From positions 267,094 through 331,093 of the forward strand of contig NZ_BDUC01000008.1 of assembly GCF_002218085.1 (NCBI RefSeq): DNA of 64,000 bases, read 5' to 3'. The translations under genes and the position numbers were made by a program. Position 1 is the stretch's first letter; each line of letters starts with the position of its first letter. The stretch is from Tolypothrix sp. NIES-4075 (GTDB lineage: Bacteria; Cyanobacteriota; Cyanobacteriia; Cyanobacteriales; Nostocaceae). The notes below the pieces were generated by a model that was not told where the DNA came from, did not search any database, and saw only the letters and a program-made list of their open reading frames with translations. Shown one piece after another: positions 1 through 9,272 of the stretch.

Positions 1-161
1 TGCTGAGATGATAAAAAACTTTTCCAAGTCGATACACCTACTAAACTAAAATACGGAGTTAATATATTTACTGCATAAAAAGGATATACGTAGAATTAAT
101 CATGTTTTTCAACCCCGATAATCATCTAAAAAATTACAATCACAATTAGTTTTTATTTTAA

Positions 162-240
162 TTTGCAGTTAAAAAATTGCTAAATAAGTGGGAATAAAAT
201 TAATTTTATTCCCAAGCTTAAAACAATTTTTAACTGCAAA
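162..240. terminator. Nested inverted repeat, likely terminator
   Basis: An outer pair (162-179 and 224-240, about 17 nt, one extra A) encloses a perfect 24-nt palindrome at 190-213 (GGGAATAAAATT and its complement). It lies 14 nt beyond the stop codon of the minus-strand epimerase gene, so it probably ends that operon. Both arms are A/T-rich, so it could act in both directions. Confidence 0.6.
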
Positions 241-253
241 TCAAAAAATATGA

Positions 254-1282
254 CTATTTCTTCGTCCAGAAGAAATCTTGGTCAATTTGCTGGGTGCGAA
301 TTAGATATTCTAACTGCTTCAAACGGGTGTAACCTCTAGATAAAAAAGTTTCTTCAGTCATATCGATTTGGCTGAACAAATCAAACAACTGTTGAGCGCC
401 ACGTTGGGCATTCCAGTCACACTTAAATCCGGGCAGGATTGTGTTAATTTTATCAAAAGATACTCGATAGCTGCGGTTGTCTGCACCGCTATCGCCAAAA
501 GATAATTTACAACCTGTGAAAACATCAGCAATAATTTCCGCGATTTCTTTAACTCGATAGTTATTAGTAGTATCGCCGACGTTGAAAATTTGATTGTGTA
601 CAATATCCCGTGGTGCTTCAACCGCGCAGACAATTGCTTTACAAATATCCAACGCATGAACTAACGGACGCCAAGGTGTACCATCGCTGGTCATTTTAAT
701 TTCTTTGGTAGTCCATGCCAAGCCTGCCAAGTTGTTTAAAACGATATCAAACCGCATTCTGGGGGAAGCACCAAAGGCAGTAGCATTTCGCATAAAAGTA
801 GGAGAGAAGTCATCATCAGCCAATGGCTTGACATCTCGTTCTACCAAGGTTTTGCATTCTGCGTAAGCTGTTTGCGGATTTACTGATGATTCTTCGGTGA
901 CATCACCTTCTGTGGCTACACCGTAAACACTGCACGAAGACATGTATACGAAGCGACGCACACCCGCTTCTTTGGCTAGTTTGGCAAGGCGAACAGAACC
1001 TTTATGGTTGATATCGTAGGTAATAGTAGGTGATAGTTGTCCGGTGGGGTCGTTGGAGAGTTCCGCCATGTGAACGATCGCCTCGACACCTTGTAAATCT
1101 TCAGCGGTGATATTACGGATATCTTTATTAAGGGTTTTTGCTGTTACTTCAGTACCGTTGTACAGCCAACCCACTTTATAAAATCCGGTGTCTACACCGA
1201 TAACTTCGTGTCCCCGTTCGATTAACAAAGGAGGTAATAATGAACCTAGATAACCTTCGGTGCCGGTGACAAGAATTTTCAT
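254..1282 (-). CDS. NAD-dependent epimerase/dehydratase (extended SDR)
   Basis: 342-residue protein of the extended short-chain dehydrogenase/reductase family that modifies nucleotide sugars. The N-terminal Rossmann motif TGTEGYLG (residues 6-13) binds NAD(P). The catalytic triad is visible as Ser in MSSCSVYG followed by Tyr and Lys in YAECK (near residue 140). It is the last gene of a four-gene minus-strand group (rfbF, lhgO, GT8, this gene) with gaps of 81-145 nt. A glucose-1-phosphate cytidylyltransferase at the head of the group suggests a CDP- or other NDP-sugar product for a surface polysaccharide. The exact substrate (epimerase, 4,6-dehydratase or reductase) cannot be read from the sequence. 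The ATG start directly precedes the Rossmann strand. Confidence 0.85.
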   Translation of the reverse strand: MKILVTGTEGYLGSLLPPLLIERGHEVIGVDTGFYKVGWLYNGTEVTAKTLNKDIRNITAEDLQGVEAIVHMAELSNDPTGQLSPTITYDINHKGSVRLAKLAKEAGVRRFVYMSSCSVYGVATEGDVTEESSVNPQTAYAECKTLVERDVKPLADDDFSPTFMRNATAFGASPRMRFDIVLNNLAGLAWTTKEIKMTSDGTPWRPLVHALDICKAIVCAVEAPRDIVHNQIFNVGDTTNNYRVKEIAEIIADVFTGCKLSFGDSGADNRSYRVSFDKINTILPGFKCDWNAQRGAQQLFDLFSQIDMTEETFLSRGYTRLKQLEYLIRTQQIDQDFFWTKK

Positions 1283-1363
1283 CGTTTTTAATTCCTATAA
1301 ATTGATTATTTTGACAATTTTGCCACTGCAAAATAATTCACCAAAATTACTATCACCATACTT

Positions 1364-2302
1364 TCACAACTTGGATGTATTTAATGATGTTAATTTCATG
1401 AATTTTCTCGCAATTCTTCTCCAGATAGTATCCCGCCAGCCTGACCAATCTGTGACGTCAAGATATTGGAAGAATAAATCTTTTTTAGGATGCGTACATT
1501 CACATTTCACTCCCGCATACCAAGGTTTGGGAGTATTAGTAAAGTGAATAATACAAGGTTGCTCAAGCAAATCCTGGTAAACATCTTCTGGAAAAGGGCT
1601 ATTTTCCCATGATGGATAATCGTATATCCTAGGCATTTGATTCCATTTGGGATGAAGTTCTCGCCATTTACCTGCAAGAACTGCGTTTAGTCCATCCTGG
1701 TCGTTACGAACATATTCTTTGTTTTGTTGAATATATTCGAGAACTTTTGCGCCTATGTTATCAGTTCGCCACTTTTCGAGATTAATTACTAAAAGTCCAG
1801 AATTGAAATATTTAGCATCTCCATCAAGTCCGACTTCTTTGTAGTTTCTTAAACCATCAGACATGGATATATACATATCCACGTCGTCTTGAACTGCTAG
1901 CGCATAGTCATCGTCAATTTCAATGTTCCATATTTCTCCTAAATCTCCCGTGACTACCATATCGGTATCTAAATAAATTGCTTTATTTAATTCCTGCGGT
2001 AAAAATTCGGTAATCAGAAGTCGATAATAGCAGCTTGGTGTCAGATGCCTGGTTAATACCAGATTTGTAAATAGTGCGTTATCTGGTTGCACCCAGGAAA
2101 TATTTATCTTTTCTGATTTCAGTGATTTGATAATCTTATTTTTGTTTGATTCAGCAATTCCTCCATCAAGAATAAATAAGGCTATTTTTTGATTAGTTCC
2201 TAAATTTTCAAGTGCTGAACGAACTGTGACTGCAAGGGGCATGGCATAGTTATTATCAGCAGCACAAACTAGAACAATCGGCTGATTGGAGCTAATAGAC
2301 AT
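1364..2302 (-). CDS. Glycosyltransferase family 8 protein
   Basis: 312 residues with the layout of GT8 (galactosyltransferase LgtC/glycogenin-type) enzymes, which transfer a hexose from a nucleotide sugar with retention of configuration. The metal-binding DxD motif is seen in AIYLDTDMVVTGDL (near residue 115). A QDGLN segment near residue 202 and the C-terminal HFTNTPKPWY segment (His ligand plus K-P-W) are also typical. No signal peptide or membrane segment is seen, so it probably acts on the cytoplasmic side. It sits between lhgO and the SDR gene in the surface-glycan group. Acceptor and donor are unknown. Confidence 0.85.
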   Translation of the reverse strand: MSISSNQPIVLVCAADNNYAMPLAVTVRSALENLGTNQKIALFILDGGIAESNKNKIIKSLKSEKINISWVQPDNALFTNLVLTRHLTPSCYYRLLITEFLPQELNKAIYLDTDMVVTGDLGEIWNIEIDDDYALAVQDDVDMYISMSDGLRNYKEVGLDGDAKYFNSGLLVINLEKWRTDNIGAKVLEYIQQNKEYVRNDQDGLNAVLAGKWRELHPKWNQMPRIYDYPSWENSPFPEDVYQDLLEQPCIIHFTNTPKPWYAGVKCECTHPKKDLFFQYLDVTDWSGWRDTIWRRIARKFMKLTSLNTSKL

Positions 2303-2447
2303 AACGGAAATCCCTAATACTAATTCGCTTATTTTACAACGCTAGAAATAATGTAGTATGCCTCAGAAAGCGACTGATTAAACAATGCCTGCGCTCCCTG
2401 GCTAGTACAGGCTAATTTAGGGTAGATGCAAACTAACTAATCAAAAA

Positions 2448-3662
2448 TTAATTAACTGCTGCTGTTAAAAGATGCGATTGTTCGGGAATTTGGGCGACAA
2501 TGGCTTTACCAATTTCCAGTGAAGAAGTGGCAGCAGGAGAAGGAGCATTGCAAACATGGACGGAGTTTTGATCTTGAACAATCAAAAAGTCGTCTACTAG
2601 TTTACCGTCGTTCATTAAAGCTTGGGCGCGAACTCCTGCATGGCAGGGAACTAAATCCTCCGATCGCACTTCCGGAATTAATTTTTGTAAACTTCTGGTG
2701 AAGGCTGCTTTACTAAAAGAGCGAATGATTTCTTGAATGCCTTCATCAGCGTGTTTTGCTGCTAATTTCCAGAAACCTGGGTAAGTCATGACTTCGGCAA
2801 AATCACGCAAATCAAAGTCTGTCTTTTTGTATCCTTCGCGCTTGAGGCTGAGAACTGCATTTGGTCCTGCGTGGACGCTACCATCTATCATCTTGGTAAA
2901 GTGGACGCCCAAGAAGGGAAAATCTGGGTTGGGAACGGGGTAAATTAAAGTCTTGACAAGATAGCGCTTTTCTGGTATTAATTCGTAATATTCGCCCCGG
3001 AATGGTACTATTTTGGCTTGCGGATCTACTTGAGCTAATTTGGCTAGGCGATCGCTATGCAATCCGGCACAATTAATTACAAACCGAGTTTCAAAAGTAC
3101 CGTTATTAGTTTCCAGTACTTGATTTTTACCGCTGCGGGAAATTTTCTCAACTTTTGTATTTAGACGCAGTTCGCCACCTTGCTTTGCAATTAACTCTGC
3201 GTACTTTAAACAAACTTGCTTGTAATTAGCAATACCAGTTGAATCTACGCGGATGCCGGCTACGCAAGTCACATGAGGTTCAATTTCTTTGACTTCTTCG
3301 GCACTGATGCGCTTAACTTCTAGACCGTTTTCCAAGCCGCGCTTGTAAAGATTTTCTAAGCGCGGTAGCTCTTGTTCATCGGTGGCGACAATTACTTTAC
3401 CGCAAACTTCATGAGCAATATCATGCTCTTGGCAGAATTCCACCATTGAGCGACTACCATCACGGCAAAATTTAGCTTTGAAACTTCCTGGCTTGTAGTA
3501 GATACCAGAATGAATTACGCCGCTGTTGTTACCGGTTTGGTGAAATGCCCATTTGCTCTCTTTTTCTAAAACTAAAATTTTTGCATTGGGATAGCGTTTG
3601 CCCAAAGCCATTGCTGTAGAGAGTCCAACTATTCCCCCACCTATTATCGCAAAATCATACAT
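2448..3662 (-). CDS. lhgO: L-2-hydroxyglutarate oxidase (LhgO family)
   Basis: About 404 residues of an FAD-dependent DAO-type oxidoreductase. The N-terminal dinucleotide motif is IIGGGIVGLSTAMALG, followed by the family signature HQTGNNSGVIHSGIYYKPGS, typical of L-2-hydroxyglutarate oxidase/dehydrogenase, which converts L-2-hydroxyglutarate to 2-oxoglutarate. I chose the ATG at 3662 (MYDFAIIGGG) with AGGTG upstream. A GTG 15 nt earlier (3677) would add five residues. It lies between rfbF and the GT8 gene, an unusual place for a metabolite-repair enzyme, so either the operon also covers housekeeping or the enzyme acts on another 2-hydroxyacid. Confidence 0.85.
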   Translation of the reverse strand: MYDFAIIGGGIVGLSTAMALGKRYPNAKILVLEKESKWAFHQTGNNSGVIHSGIYYKPGSFKAKFCRDGSRSMVEFCQEHDIAHEVCGKVIVATDEQELPRLENLYKRGLENGLEVKRISAEEVKEIEPHVTCVAGIRVDSTGIANYKQVCLKYAELIAKQGGELRLNTKVEKISRSGKNQVLETNNGTFETRFVINCAGLHSDRLAKLAQVDPQAKIVPFRGEYYELIPEKRYLVKTLIYPVPNPDFPFLGVHFTKMIDGSVHAGPNAVLSLKREGYKKTDFDLRDFAEVMTYPGFWKLAAKHADEGIQEIIRSFSKAAFTRSLQKLIPEVRSEDLVPCHAGVRAQALMNDGKLVDDFLIVQDQNSVHVCNAPSPAATSSLEIGKAIVAQIPEQSHLLTAAVN

Positions 3663-3793
3663 TGGTATTTTTTGCACCTTTAATTACAAAAGTTTAAATT
3701 TTATGAGTCTGTCATTTTTTAATTTTTCGAGTGGGGAGTTAAAAGTTCAATTCATGAAGGAATGAAGGAATAACTCATAACCCATAATCTTGC

Positions 3794-4567
3794 CTACCAC
3801 ACTTTCCAAGGAGCCTTATTATTCTTCCATAGGTCTTCAAGGTAGTTTCTATCGCGCAAAGTATCCATAGGCTGCCAAAAACCGTGATGTCTGTAAGCAG
3901 ATAGCTGATCCATTTCTGCGAGCTTTTCTAATGGCTGCTGTTCCCAAACGGTGGAATCATCAGCAATCAAGTTGATTACTTCCGGTTCTAGGATAAAATA
4001 ACCGCCATTAATCCAAGCACCATCACCATCTTGTTTTTCACGGAAGCTGTTGATTTTAGTTTGGTCGTGTCCTAGAGATATGGCACCAAAGCGTCCGGCT
4101 GGTTGAACTGCGGTGAGTGTACCTAAAGTTTTTTGTTCTTTGTGAAAGTTAATTAACTCAGTGATATTCACATTGCTCACACCGTCACCGTAGGTGAAGC
4201 AAAAAGTTTCATTACCAACATGGTCTGCTACTCGCTTCAAGCGTCCGCCTGTCATGGTACTATCACCTGTATCTACTAAGGTGATACGCCAGGGTTCAGC
4301 ATTGCCACGATGCACGTTCATCTGGTTAAACCGCATATCAAAGGTCACGTCTGACATGTGTAAGAAGTAATTGGCAAAATACTCCTTGATTACGTACCCT
4401 TTATAACCGCAACAGATGATAAAGTCATCAATACCGTGTGCAGAATAAGTTTTCATGATGTGCCACAGGATGGGCTTACCACCAATCTCGACCATCGGCT
4501 TGGGTTTAATGCTAGTTTCTTCACTCAGACGCGTACCAAGTCCTCCAGCCAAAATCACTGCTTTCAT
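3794..4567 (-). CDS. rfbF: Glucose-1-phosphate cytidylyltransferase
   Basis: 257 residues, the normal size for RfbF, which makes CDP-glucose from CTP and alpha-D-glucose 1-phosphate as the first step to CDP-linked deoxysugars. The nucleotidyltransferase signature AGGLGTRLSEET (residues 7-18) and the KPKPMVEIGGKPILWHIM segment are clear. GDGVSNVNI carries the metal-binding Asp, and the WINGGYFILEP segment is family-typical. It is the first gene of the minus-strand glycan group, and the 330-nt region to its right (4568-4900) should carry the operon promoter. No CDP-glucose 4,6-dehydratase by that name is in view; the SDR gene at the operon end may fill that role. Confidence 0.92.
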   Translation of the reverse strand: MKAVILAGGLGTRLSEETSIKPKPMVEIGGKPILWHIMKTYSAHGIDDFIICCGYKGYVIKEYFANYFLHMSDVTFDMRFNQMNVHRGNAEPWRITLVDTGDSTMTGGRLKRVADHVGNETFCFTYGDGVSNVNITELINFHKEQKTLGTLTAVQPAGRFGAISLGHDQTKINSFREKQDGDGAWINGGYFILEPEVINLIADDSTVWEQQPLEKLAEMDQLSAYRHHGFWQPMDTLRDRNYLEDLWKNNKAPWKVW

Positions 4568-4820
4568 GCAATTACCTCGGAATTTTTAGGTAGATGAGTA
4601 TTTGGACTTATCTCAACTGAGATGTATCAACTTAACTTATGAGAAAAAGTTAATTGTCGATTTTCTCAGTAATAAATCTAACCGTATTTTCCGTCTTAAG
4701 TATGAAGACAAGGTAAATAAACTAGTTTTATCTGTAAAAAAATGAAAAAGCTTTGTAAATGGTTATGAATAAACGTAAAAAAGTTATTTTATTTGAATAA
4801 AAATAAAAAATATATATTAT
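4568..4820. promoter_or_regulatory. AT-rich upstream region of the glycan operon
   Basis: No credible gene here. This leader precedes rfbF and is rich in A/T runs. I see no clear operator; the rfbF promoter is inferred to lie here only from position. Confidence 0.35.
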
Positions 4821-4860
4821 TAGAAAGAGCTAACCTAAGCGTGGGTTGGCTCTTTCTAAA
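4821..4860 (-). terminator. Rho-independent terminator of the kinase operon
   Basis: Arms 4821-4836 (TTAGAAAGAGCTAACC) and 4845-4860 pair completely apart from one G-T wobble, with an 8-nt loop. On the minus strand the stem is followed by a U-rich stretch. It lies 40 nt after the stop of the kinase-TPR gene, closing the VWA-PP2C-kinase operon. Confidence 0.8.
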
Positions 4861-4900
4861 TACAAAGTATTTAATTGTTAGTTAGGACGTTTTTCAGTTT

Positions 4901-7075
4901 TTAGCTACCTTTTACTAAGCCAGTTGTATTGTCAAAGAAAGTGTCACATTTGTTTTCCAAAACAACGCAAATGCTGCTTAATGCTTGTTGGTAATTATCC
5001 ATATCTTCTTGCTCAAGGAAAATTTTGGCAGATGTCTGCAAATCGGCGATCGCTTGCGTATGATTTGTATTATAATTCTTGCCTCCATACTGTGAAAGCT
5101 CGTAGCGGACTATACCTCGTTTGAGGTAAACTTTCGCACTTCGAGAATCGATGCGTAATGCTTGGTTAAAGTCGGCGATCGCTTGTTTATATTCTTGATC
5201 GAAGTCGCTGCTGTATTGACCAATTTGATAACGAACAAGACCCCGCTGAAAGTAAGCTTCTGACTTGTCTGCATTTAAAGCGATCGCCTGATTAAAGTCT
5301 GCAATTGCTTTGCGGTAATCTTGTTGAGAATCGCCGCTATATTTAGCAAGTTGGGAACGGACTATACCGCGTCTGATATAAGCTTCTGCTTCATTAGGAT
5401 TAAGACGCAAAGCATTATTAAAGTCTGCTAGGGCAAGGTTGTAATCTCTATCAGGATCGCTGCTATATTCGGCTAGCATATAGCGGGCATTGCCCCGGTT
5501 TACATAAGCTTTTATTTCATTAGGATCGATTTGTATTGCCTGACTATAGTCGGTAACTGCACCATCATAGTCTTTCAGGTTGTAACGGGTATTGCCACGG
5601 TTAATATGTGCTTTGGCATGTGTAGGATTTTCTTTGATTGCCTGACTAAAATTGCTTAGTGCTTGCTCATAGTCTCGCACTTTATAAGAGGCATGACCCT
5701 GTTTATAATAATCTGCAAAAGTGAGATGATTTTTGCTTTGCTCTTTGCGAGACATCAAGCTTTGTTGAGCATATTGATTTTGGGAAACTAAGGGACGAGT
5801 AAATTTAATCATTACGTCCAAGTACCCCAACATTCCAAAACCCAACAAGCACAAAATCACTGGATAAAATTTTGATTTTTTGGGAGATTGATAATAAGAA
5901 AATTTTTGCGGTTGTACTAGTTGCCGATAATTAATCTGGTTTGCTGGAATTGGAGAAACGTTGTTAGCGCGTGTGGGACTTGTGTTGCGTCGAGTTTGTC
6001 TGCGCGGTTGTAGATGTTGTTTTGATTCTATTGCCTGCTGTGATGGAAAGGGGTCACGTCCGCCTAAGCGCAAGGTACGTTCGCACCAAGGACACTTGTG
6101 TAGGTGGCTGCTATAGCGGTGCTGGGAGTTGACTGTGCAGGTAATTAGCTCATTTTCGATTTCAGCTAGTTCTAACAGCCAAGTTTGAGCGCTGGGACGC
6201 ATCTGTGGGTTGTTATGACCATGCTCAAAACAGCGGACAAACATTTCTTGCAAGCTGGGAGGAAGAATTTCCCAAGCTGGTGCTATCGGGGTTGGAGTGT
6301 AAGGGACGCGGCGCTGTTGACTGTAAGTAAAATGACCCTGAGCAATGCGTGCTTCGTAGGTGGGTGGTTCGCCTGCACCTTGATAGATACCAGAAAATGG
6401 ATGTGTACCTTCCATTAACAGTTGGAATATCAGTACTCCCAACCCAAATAAGTCATGAGCGATCGCGCGATCGTATTGAGCAAAAATTTTATTTTGTAGT
6501 TCTGGTGGGGTAAACTCTGGTTTACCAACTTGGCAGCGGAAAATTACATTTTGGTTTGCATCCCGTACTTGGAACGAATCTGTATCTACGAGCGTCACTA
6601 GTGCTGTGTCGCTGACCATGATGTTCGATTCATTCACATCGCCGACGCAGTAGCCACTGTTGTGCAATGCCGCAAAAGCTGCCGCCAAATTGCGAGCGGT
6701 ACGCAGTAAATATTGATAATTAAATAATGGACAGTGTTCGCGCCTAGTTCTGGGGTTGTAGAAGTCGATCGCTGGACGCATCCCTCGAATGCGCGGCATT
6801 AAAAAGCCAACAATGCGATCGCTTCCGTCTACTGCTTTGAGCGGTTCATAAGGCCAAGCGATAGAAATATGCCCTAAACTAGCTGTAGGGTTTTCTGGTG
6901 GGTTGGCAAGCATTGCCAAAAGTTTCCGACCGTGCTGCTCAGTTGGCTTGTGATAAACTTTTGCCACTAAATTGCCATCGCTTGGCACAGCATAAATACA
7001 AGCTTCTCCGCCTCGCCCTAAACTAATGGTGAGGTTGAGGATTTCTTGGTTGGTAAGACAACGTAGAACCTGCAT
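4901..7075 (-). CDS. Ser/Thr kinase-like protein with C-terminal TPRs (TerY-P triad kinase)
   Basis: 724 residues. The N-terminal kinase domain (about 1-310) has glycine loop LGRGGEACIY (19-28), putative ATP Lys39 in VAKVYHK, catalytic Asp146 and Asn151 in GDVNESNIMV, and a DTDSF segment (164-168) in place of DFG. It is followed by a CPWC half zinc-ribbon (near 330), a low-complexity linker, one transmembrane helix (about 400-420), and about six TPR repeats to the end. The kinase therefore faces the cytoplasm or is tethered, with TPRs across the membrane or folded back. Downstream of PP2C (51-nt gap) and VWA genes, it forms the kinase-phosphatase-VWA triad described for tellurite/stress-type Ter systems (TerY-P). 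The signal and target are unknown. No terD-like gene is nearby. Confidence 0.82.
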   Translation of the reverse strand: MQVLRCLTNQEILNLTISLGRGGEACIYAVPSDGNLVAKVYHKPTEQHGRKLLAMLANPPENPTASLGHISIAWPYEPLKAVDGSDRIVGFLMPRIRGMRPAIDFYNPRTRREHCPLFNYQYLLRTARNLAAAFAALHNSGYCVGDVNESNIMVSDTALVTLVDTDSFQVRDANQNVIFRCQVGKPEFTPPELQNKIFAQYDRAIAHDLFGLGVLIFQLLMEGTHPFSGIYQGAGEPPTYEARIAQGHFTYSQQRRVPYTPTPIAPAWEILPPSLQEMFVRCFEHGHNNPQMRPSAQTWLLELAEIENELITCTVNSQHRYSSHLHKCPWCERTLRLGGRDPFPSQQAIESKQHLQPRRQTRRNTSPTRANNVSPIPANQINYRQLVQPQKFSYYQSPKKSKFYPVILCLLGFGMLGYLDVMIKFTRPLVSQNQYAQQSLMSRKEQSKNHLTFADYYKQGHASYKVRDYEQALSNFSQAIKENPTHAKAHINRGNTRYNLKDYDGAVTDYSQAIQIDPNEIKAYVNRGNARYMLAEYSSDPDRDYNLALADFNNALRLNPNEAEAYIRRGIVRSQLAKYSGDSQQDYRKAIADFNQAIALNADKSEAYFQRGLVRYQIGQYSSDFDQEYKQAIADFNQALRIDSRSAKVYLKRGIVRYELSQYGGKNYNTNHTQAIADLQTSAKIFLEQEDMDNYQQALSSICVVLENKCDTFFDNTTGLVKGS

Positions 7076-7126
7076 GATAGAATTACAATAAACGTAAGTT
7101 ATTTAAGTTAAAGCCGAACTACACTT

Positions 7127-7906
7127 TTAATCGCTTAAGGCAGCAATTATTAGCGTTAAGTCATCATCAGTACGTTGCGTGATCCGCTCCGAACGCAAAA
7201 ACCTCACCAACTGCTCTTTTGCCGCTCCTTTATCCTCTGCATTTGCTGCAAAGTCAAATAGAGGAAAAAAGAACGGTTTATGAGGCGCACCTTCTGCCAT
7301 GTTTAATGCCAGCATTTGTAACCCGTCGGTAAGAACACCAACGTTGATTATGGCTTCGCGCCATAATCTCATTTGCGCTGTATCTAGGGCATTAGGCGAT
7401 GTTAAAAATGTGGTGGCGTTGATGTATTCGCCGTTGTCAGGCATAGTGAGAGCGAGTAAGTTGCCCATGCGATCCTTCGCCACTGCCATTCCATCACCGA
7501 TCTGCACTACTGCGGCAAGCTCTGGTGTAGCAATCGTGATAATTAAGGTTGTTGCTAAATCTTGTGGCTGTTTATCACAAGCTGTCGCTTCATCCTCAAC
7601 GGCAATTTTTGCCGCGACGATCGCATCATTTAAAAGCTGGCGCACTTGTTCATCATCATCCAAGCTTCGCCTGGTGAATTGTTTAACAGATATATTTTCG
7701 ATAGCTGCTTCCACAGCCACCATCGCCCCAACTTTCCCGCTGACTGCACTTCCTGCACCATCTGCTACCGCTGCTACCAAAACGTTATCTGGCAATATTT
7801 GCCAGTGATGTGCGTCTTGACACAACTGTTTGTTTTTTAAATGGCTTGTACCACCTACAGATGCGGCTACTACCCGCCATTGAGATATCTTGCTTGATGT
7901 GTTCAT
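7127..7906 (-). CDS. PP2C-family protein phosphatase (triad member)
   Basis: 259 residues of the PPM/PP2C metal-dependent Ser/Thr phosphatase fold. Metal-binding aspartates are visible: Asp31 in CQDAHHW, Asp49 in VADGAGS (48-53), an Asp in GDGMAV near residue 140, Asp in LTDGLQ near 190, and the C-terminal DDLTLIIA. It sits between the VWA gene and the kinase-TPR gene and probably reverses the phosphorylation made by that kinase. The ATG at 7906 starts 19 residues before the first conserved segment. The minimal domain with no extra module matches the PP2C of TerY-P triads. Confidence 0.88.
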   Translation of the reverse strand: MNTSSKISQWRVVAASVGGTSHLKNKQLCQDAHHWQILPDNVLVAAVADGAGSAVSGKVGAMVAVEAAIENISVKQFTRRSLDDDEQVRQLLNDAIVAAKIAVEDEATACDKQPQDLATTLIITIATPELAAVVQIGDGMAVAKDRMGNLLALTMPDNGEYINATTFLTSPNALDTAQMRLWREAIINVGVLTDGLQMLALNMAEGAPHKPFFFPLFDFAANAEDKGAAKEQLVRFLRSERITQRTDDDLTLIIAALSD

Positions 7907-7976
7907 TCTGCCAACAGCTGTGTAAATATAATCAAAGGCGATGGGTCAGCCGCCGCATAAAAGAGCGATCGCGTCC

Positions 7977-8651
7977 TTAAACAGATCCCCAGCCGATTGG
8001 TGGTAGTGCTACCTGTTCGTCTACCTGTGAATGCGAAACCGCTGACATACTCGCCGATAACCAAACAAACATCTCTATAAAGTTCAGTCCTTGGAGTTTC
8101 AGAGGAGTACGTACAGCAATTTTACTTAAGCGTGTCATATTAGCATTTTCCACCCCAACGGTAAAAAAAGCAACACGTTTATTTATTTCATCTGTTTGCA
8201 AACGCTGGGACGCTTGCTCTATGGATTGCTCTAATTCGCCTTGCGGTTCTCCATCGGTAATCATAAATACCCAAGGACGATAGTAAGCAACGCCATTAGT
8301 GCGATATTGAACTTTGCGCTCTTGAATCAAATCCAAGGCTTTATTAATTCCCGAACCCATAGTTGTCAATCCTTGTGCTGTCAAAATCGGCGGATTGAAT
8401 TGATCGGCAGTCACAAAGTCTTGCACTACATTTACATTACTATCAAAAGTAACTATTGCTACCTCTACTCTTCGTGCCGCAAGGGAATTTTTTACTAATT
8501 CGTCCTTCAAACTGAGCAAGCCCTGATTTAAAGCCTCAATCGGCTCTCCATGCATCGAACCTGAGGTATCTAGTAATAACACGCAAGGACAACGTGGTTC
8601 TGGGTTCTCAGCAAATTCAACTACTTCATCCAGTTTTAATGTATCCTGCAT
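7977..8651 (-). CDS. VWA-domain protein (TerY-like)
   Basis: 224 residues from the ATG at 8651; an upstream TTG at 8678 would add nine residues with no family support. It is essentially one von Willebrand A domain with a complete MIDAS: DTSGSM (28-33), Thr in LTTMGSG (about 95), and Asp in MITDGEPQ (about 132). This is the size and architecture of TerY. The first gene of the triad, 70 nt ahead of PP2C, it may act as the metal-dependent scaffold or substrate of the kinase/phosphatase pair. That role is inference from the described triad family. Confidence 0.87.
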   Translation of the reverse strand: MQDTLKLDEVVEFAENPEPRCPCVLLLDTSGSMHGEPIEALNQGLLSLKDELVKNSLAARRVEVAIVTFDSNVNVVQDFVTADQFNPPILTAQGLTTMGSGINKALDLIQERKVQYRTNGVAYYRPWVFMITDGEPQGELEQSIEQASQRLQTDEINKRVAFFTVGVENANMTRLSKIAVRTPLKLQGLNFIEMFVWLSASMSAVSHSQVDEQVALPPIGWGSV

Positions 8652-9272
8652 AACGTTTTGTGTTATGTTAAAGTCCAAAGCCTTCTTTCCCTTTTCTCAA
8701 AGTATATAATTGAAAGCGCCGAACAAACTACAAAAATGTAGTTGGTTGTCAGAGTGCTCTCTTATTTATTAAACAGATTACTACTAGCAAAATCCCGAAG
8801 CATTTAATAAAATCTTAACTTACAACATAGTTGAGTAAAAGGGAATAAACTCGTGATTCCCATTCGCTGTAGCACTGCATGTAGGATAAATTATAAATAA
8901 CCCTTATAGAATATCAAGGATCGCGTGCCCTGCTCATGTTGAATTTTAAAGATTCTATGTAGTCAAGTCAGATTTTAGATGAAAGCAATTCATCATATTT
9001 AATCTAATCAGCTTTCTCACTATACTTGTGTAACTATGCACACTTAAAATTAAAATGAAGCAAAAAATATTTTATTTCAATATATAGTGCAAAATGTAAC
9101 AAATTAAAGATATGGTAATTTTTGCAGATATGTAATATAACTACATAGCCGAACTGAAATTTTTGTTTGTAGAGAAAAATTCAATTCTTTTCAATTCTTT
9201 CAGGGTGCCTCATTTACCGATACTTAAAATTTACAAGTATTCGGTCTAATTTACCGCAAATTATCCAAAAAC
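8652..9272. promoter_or_regulatory. AT-rich divergent intergenic region
   Basis: About 600 nt between the divergent VWA operon and the PatA-like regulator gene. No open reading frame here looks real. The region is strongly A/T-rich and holds a short direct repeat (TTTTCAATTC type) at about 9178-9200. Promoters of both transcription units must lie here; I cannot place them precisely. Confidence 0.4.

Noticed and set aside
7299..7808. 169-residue frame opposite the PP2C gene
   Set aside because: It is the antisense shadow of a well-supported phosphatase gene and shows no domain of its own.
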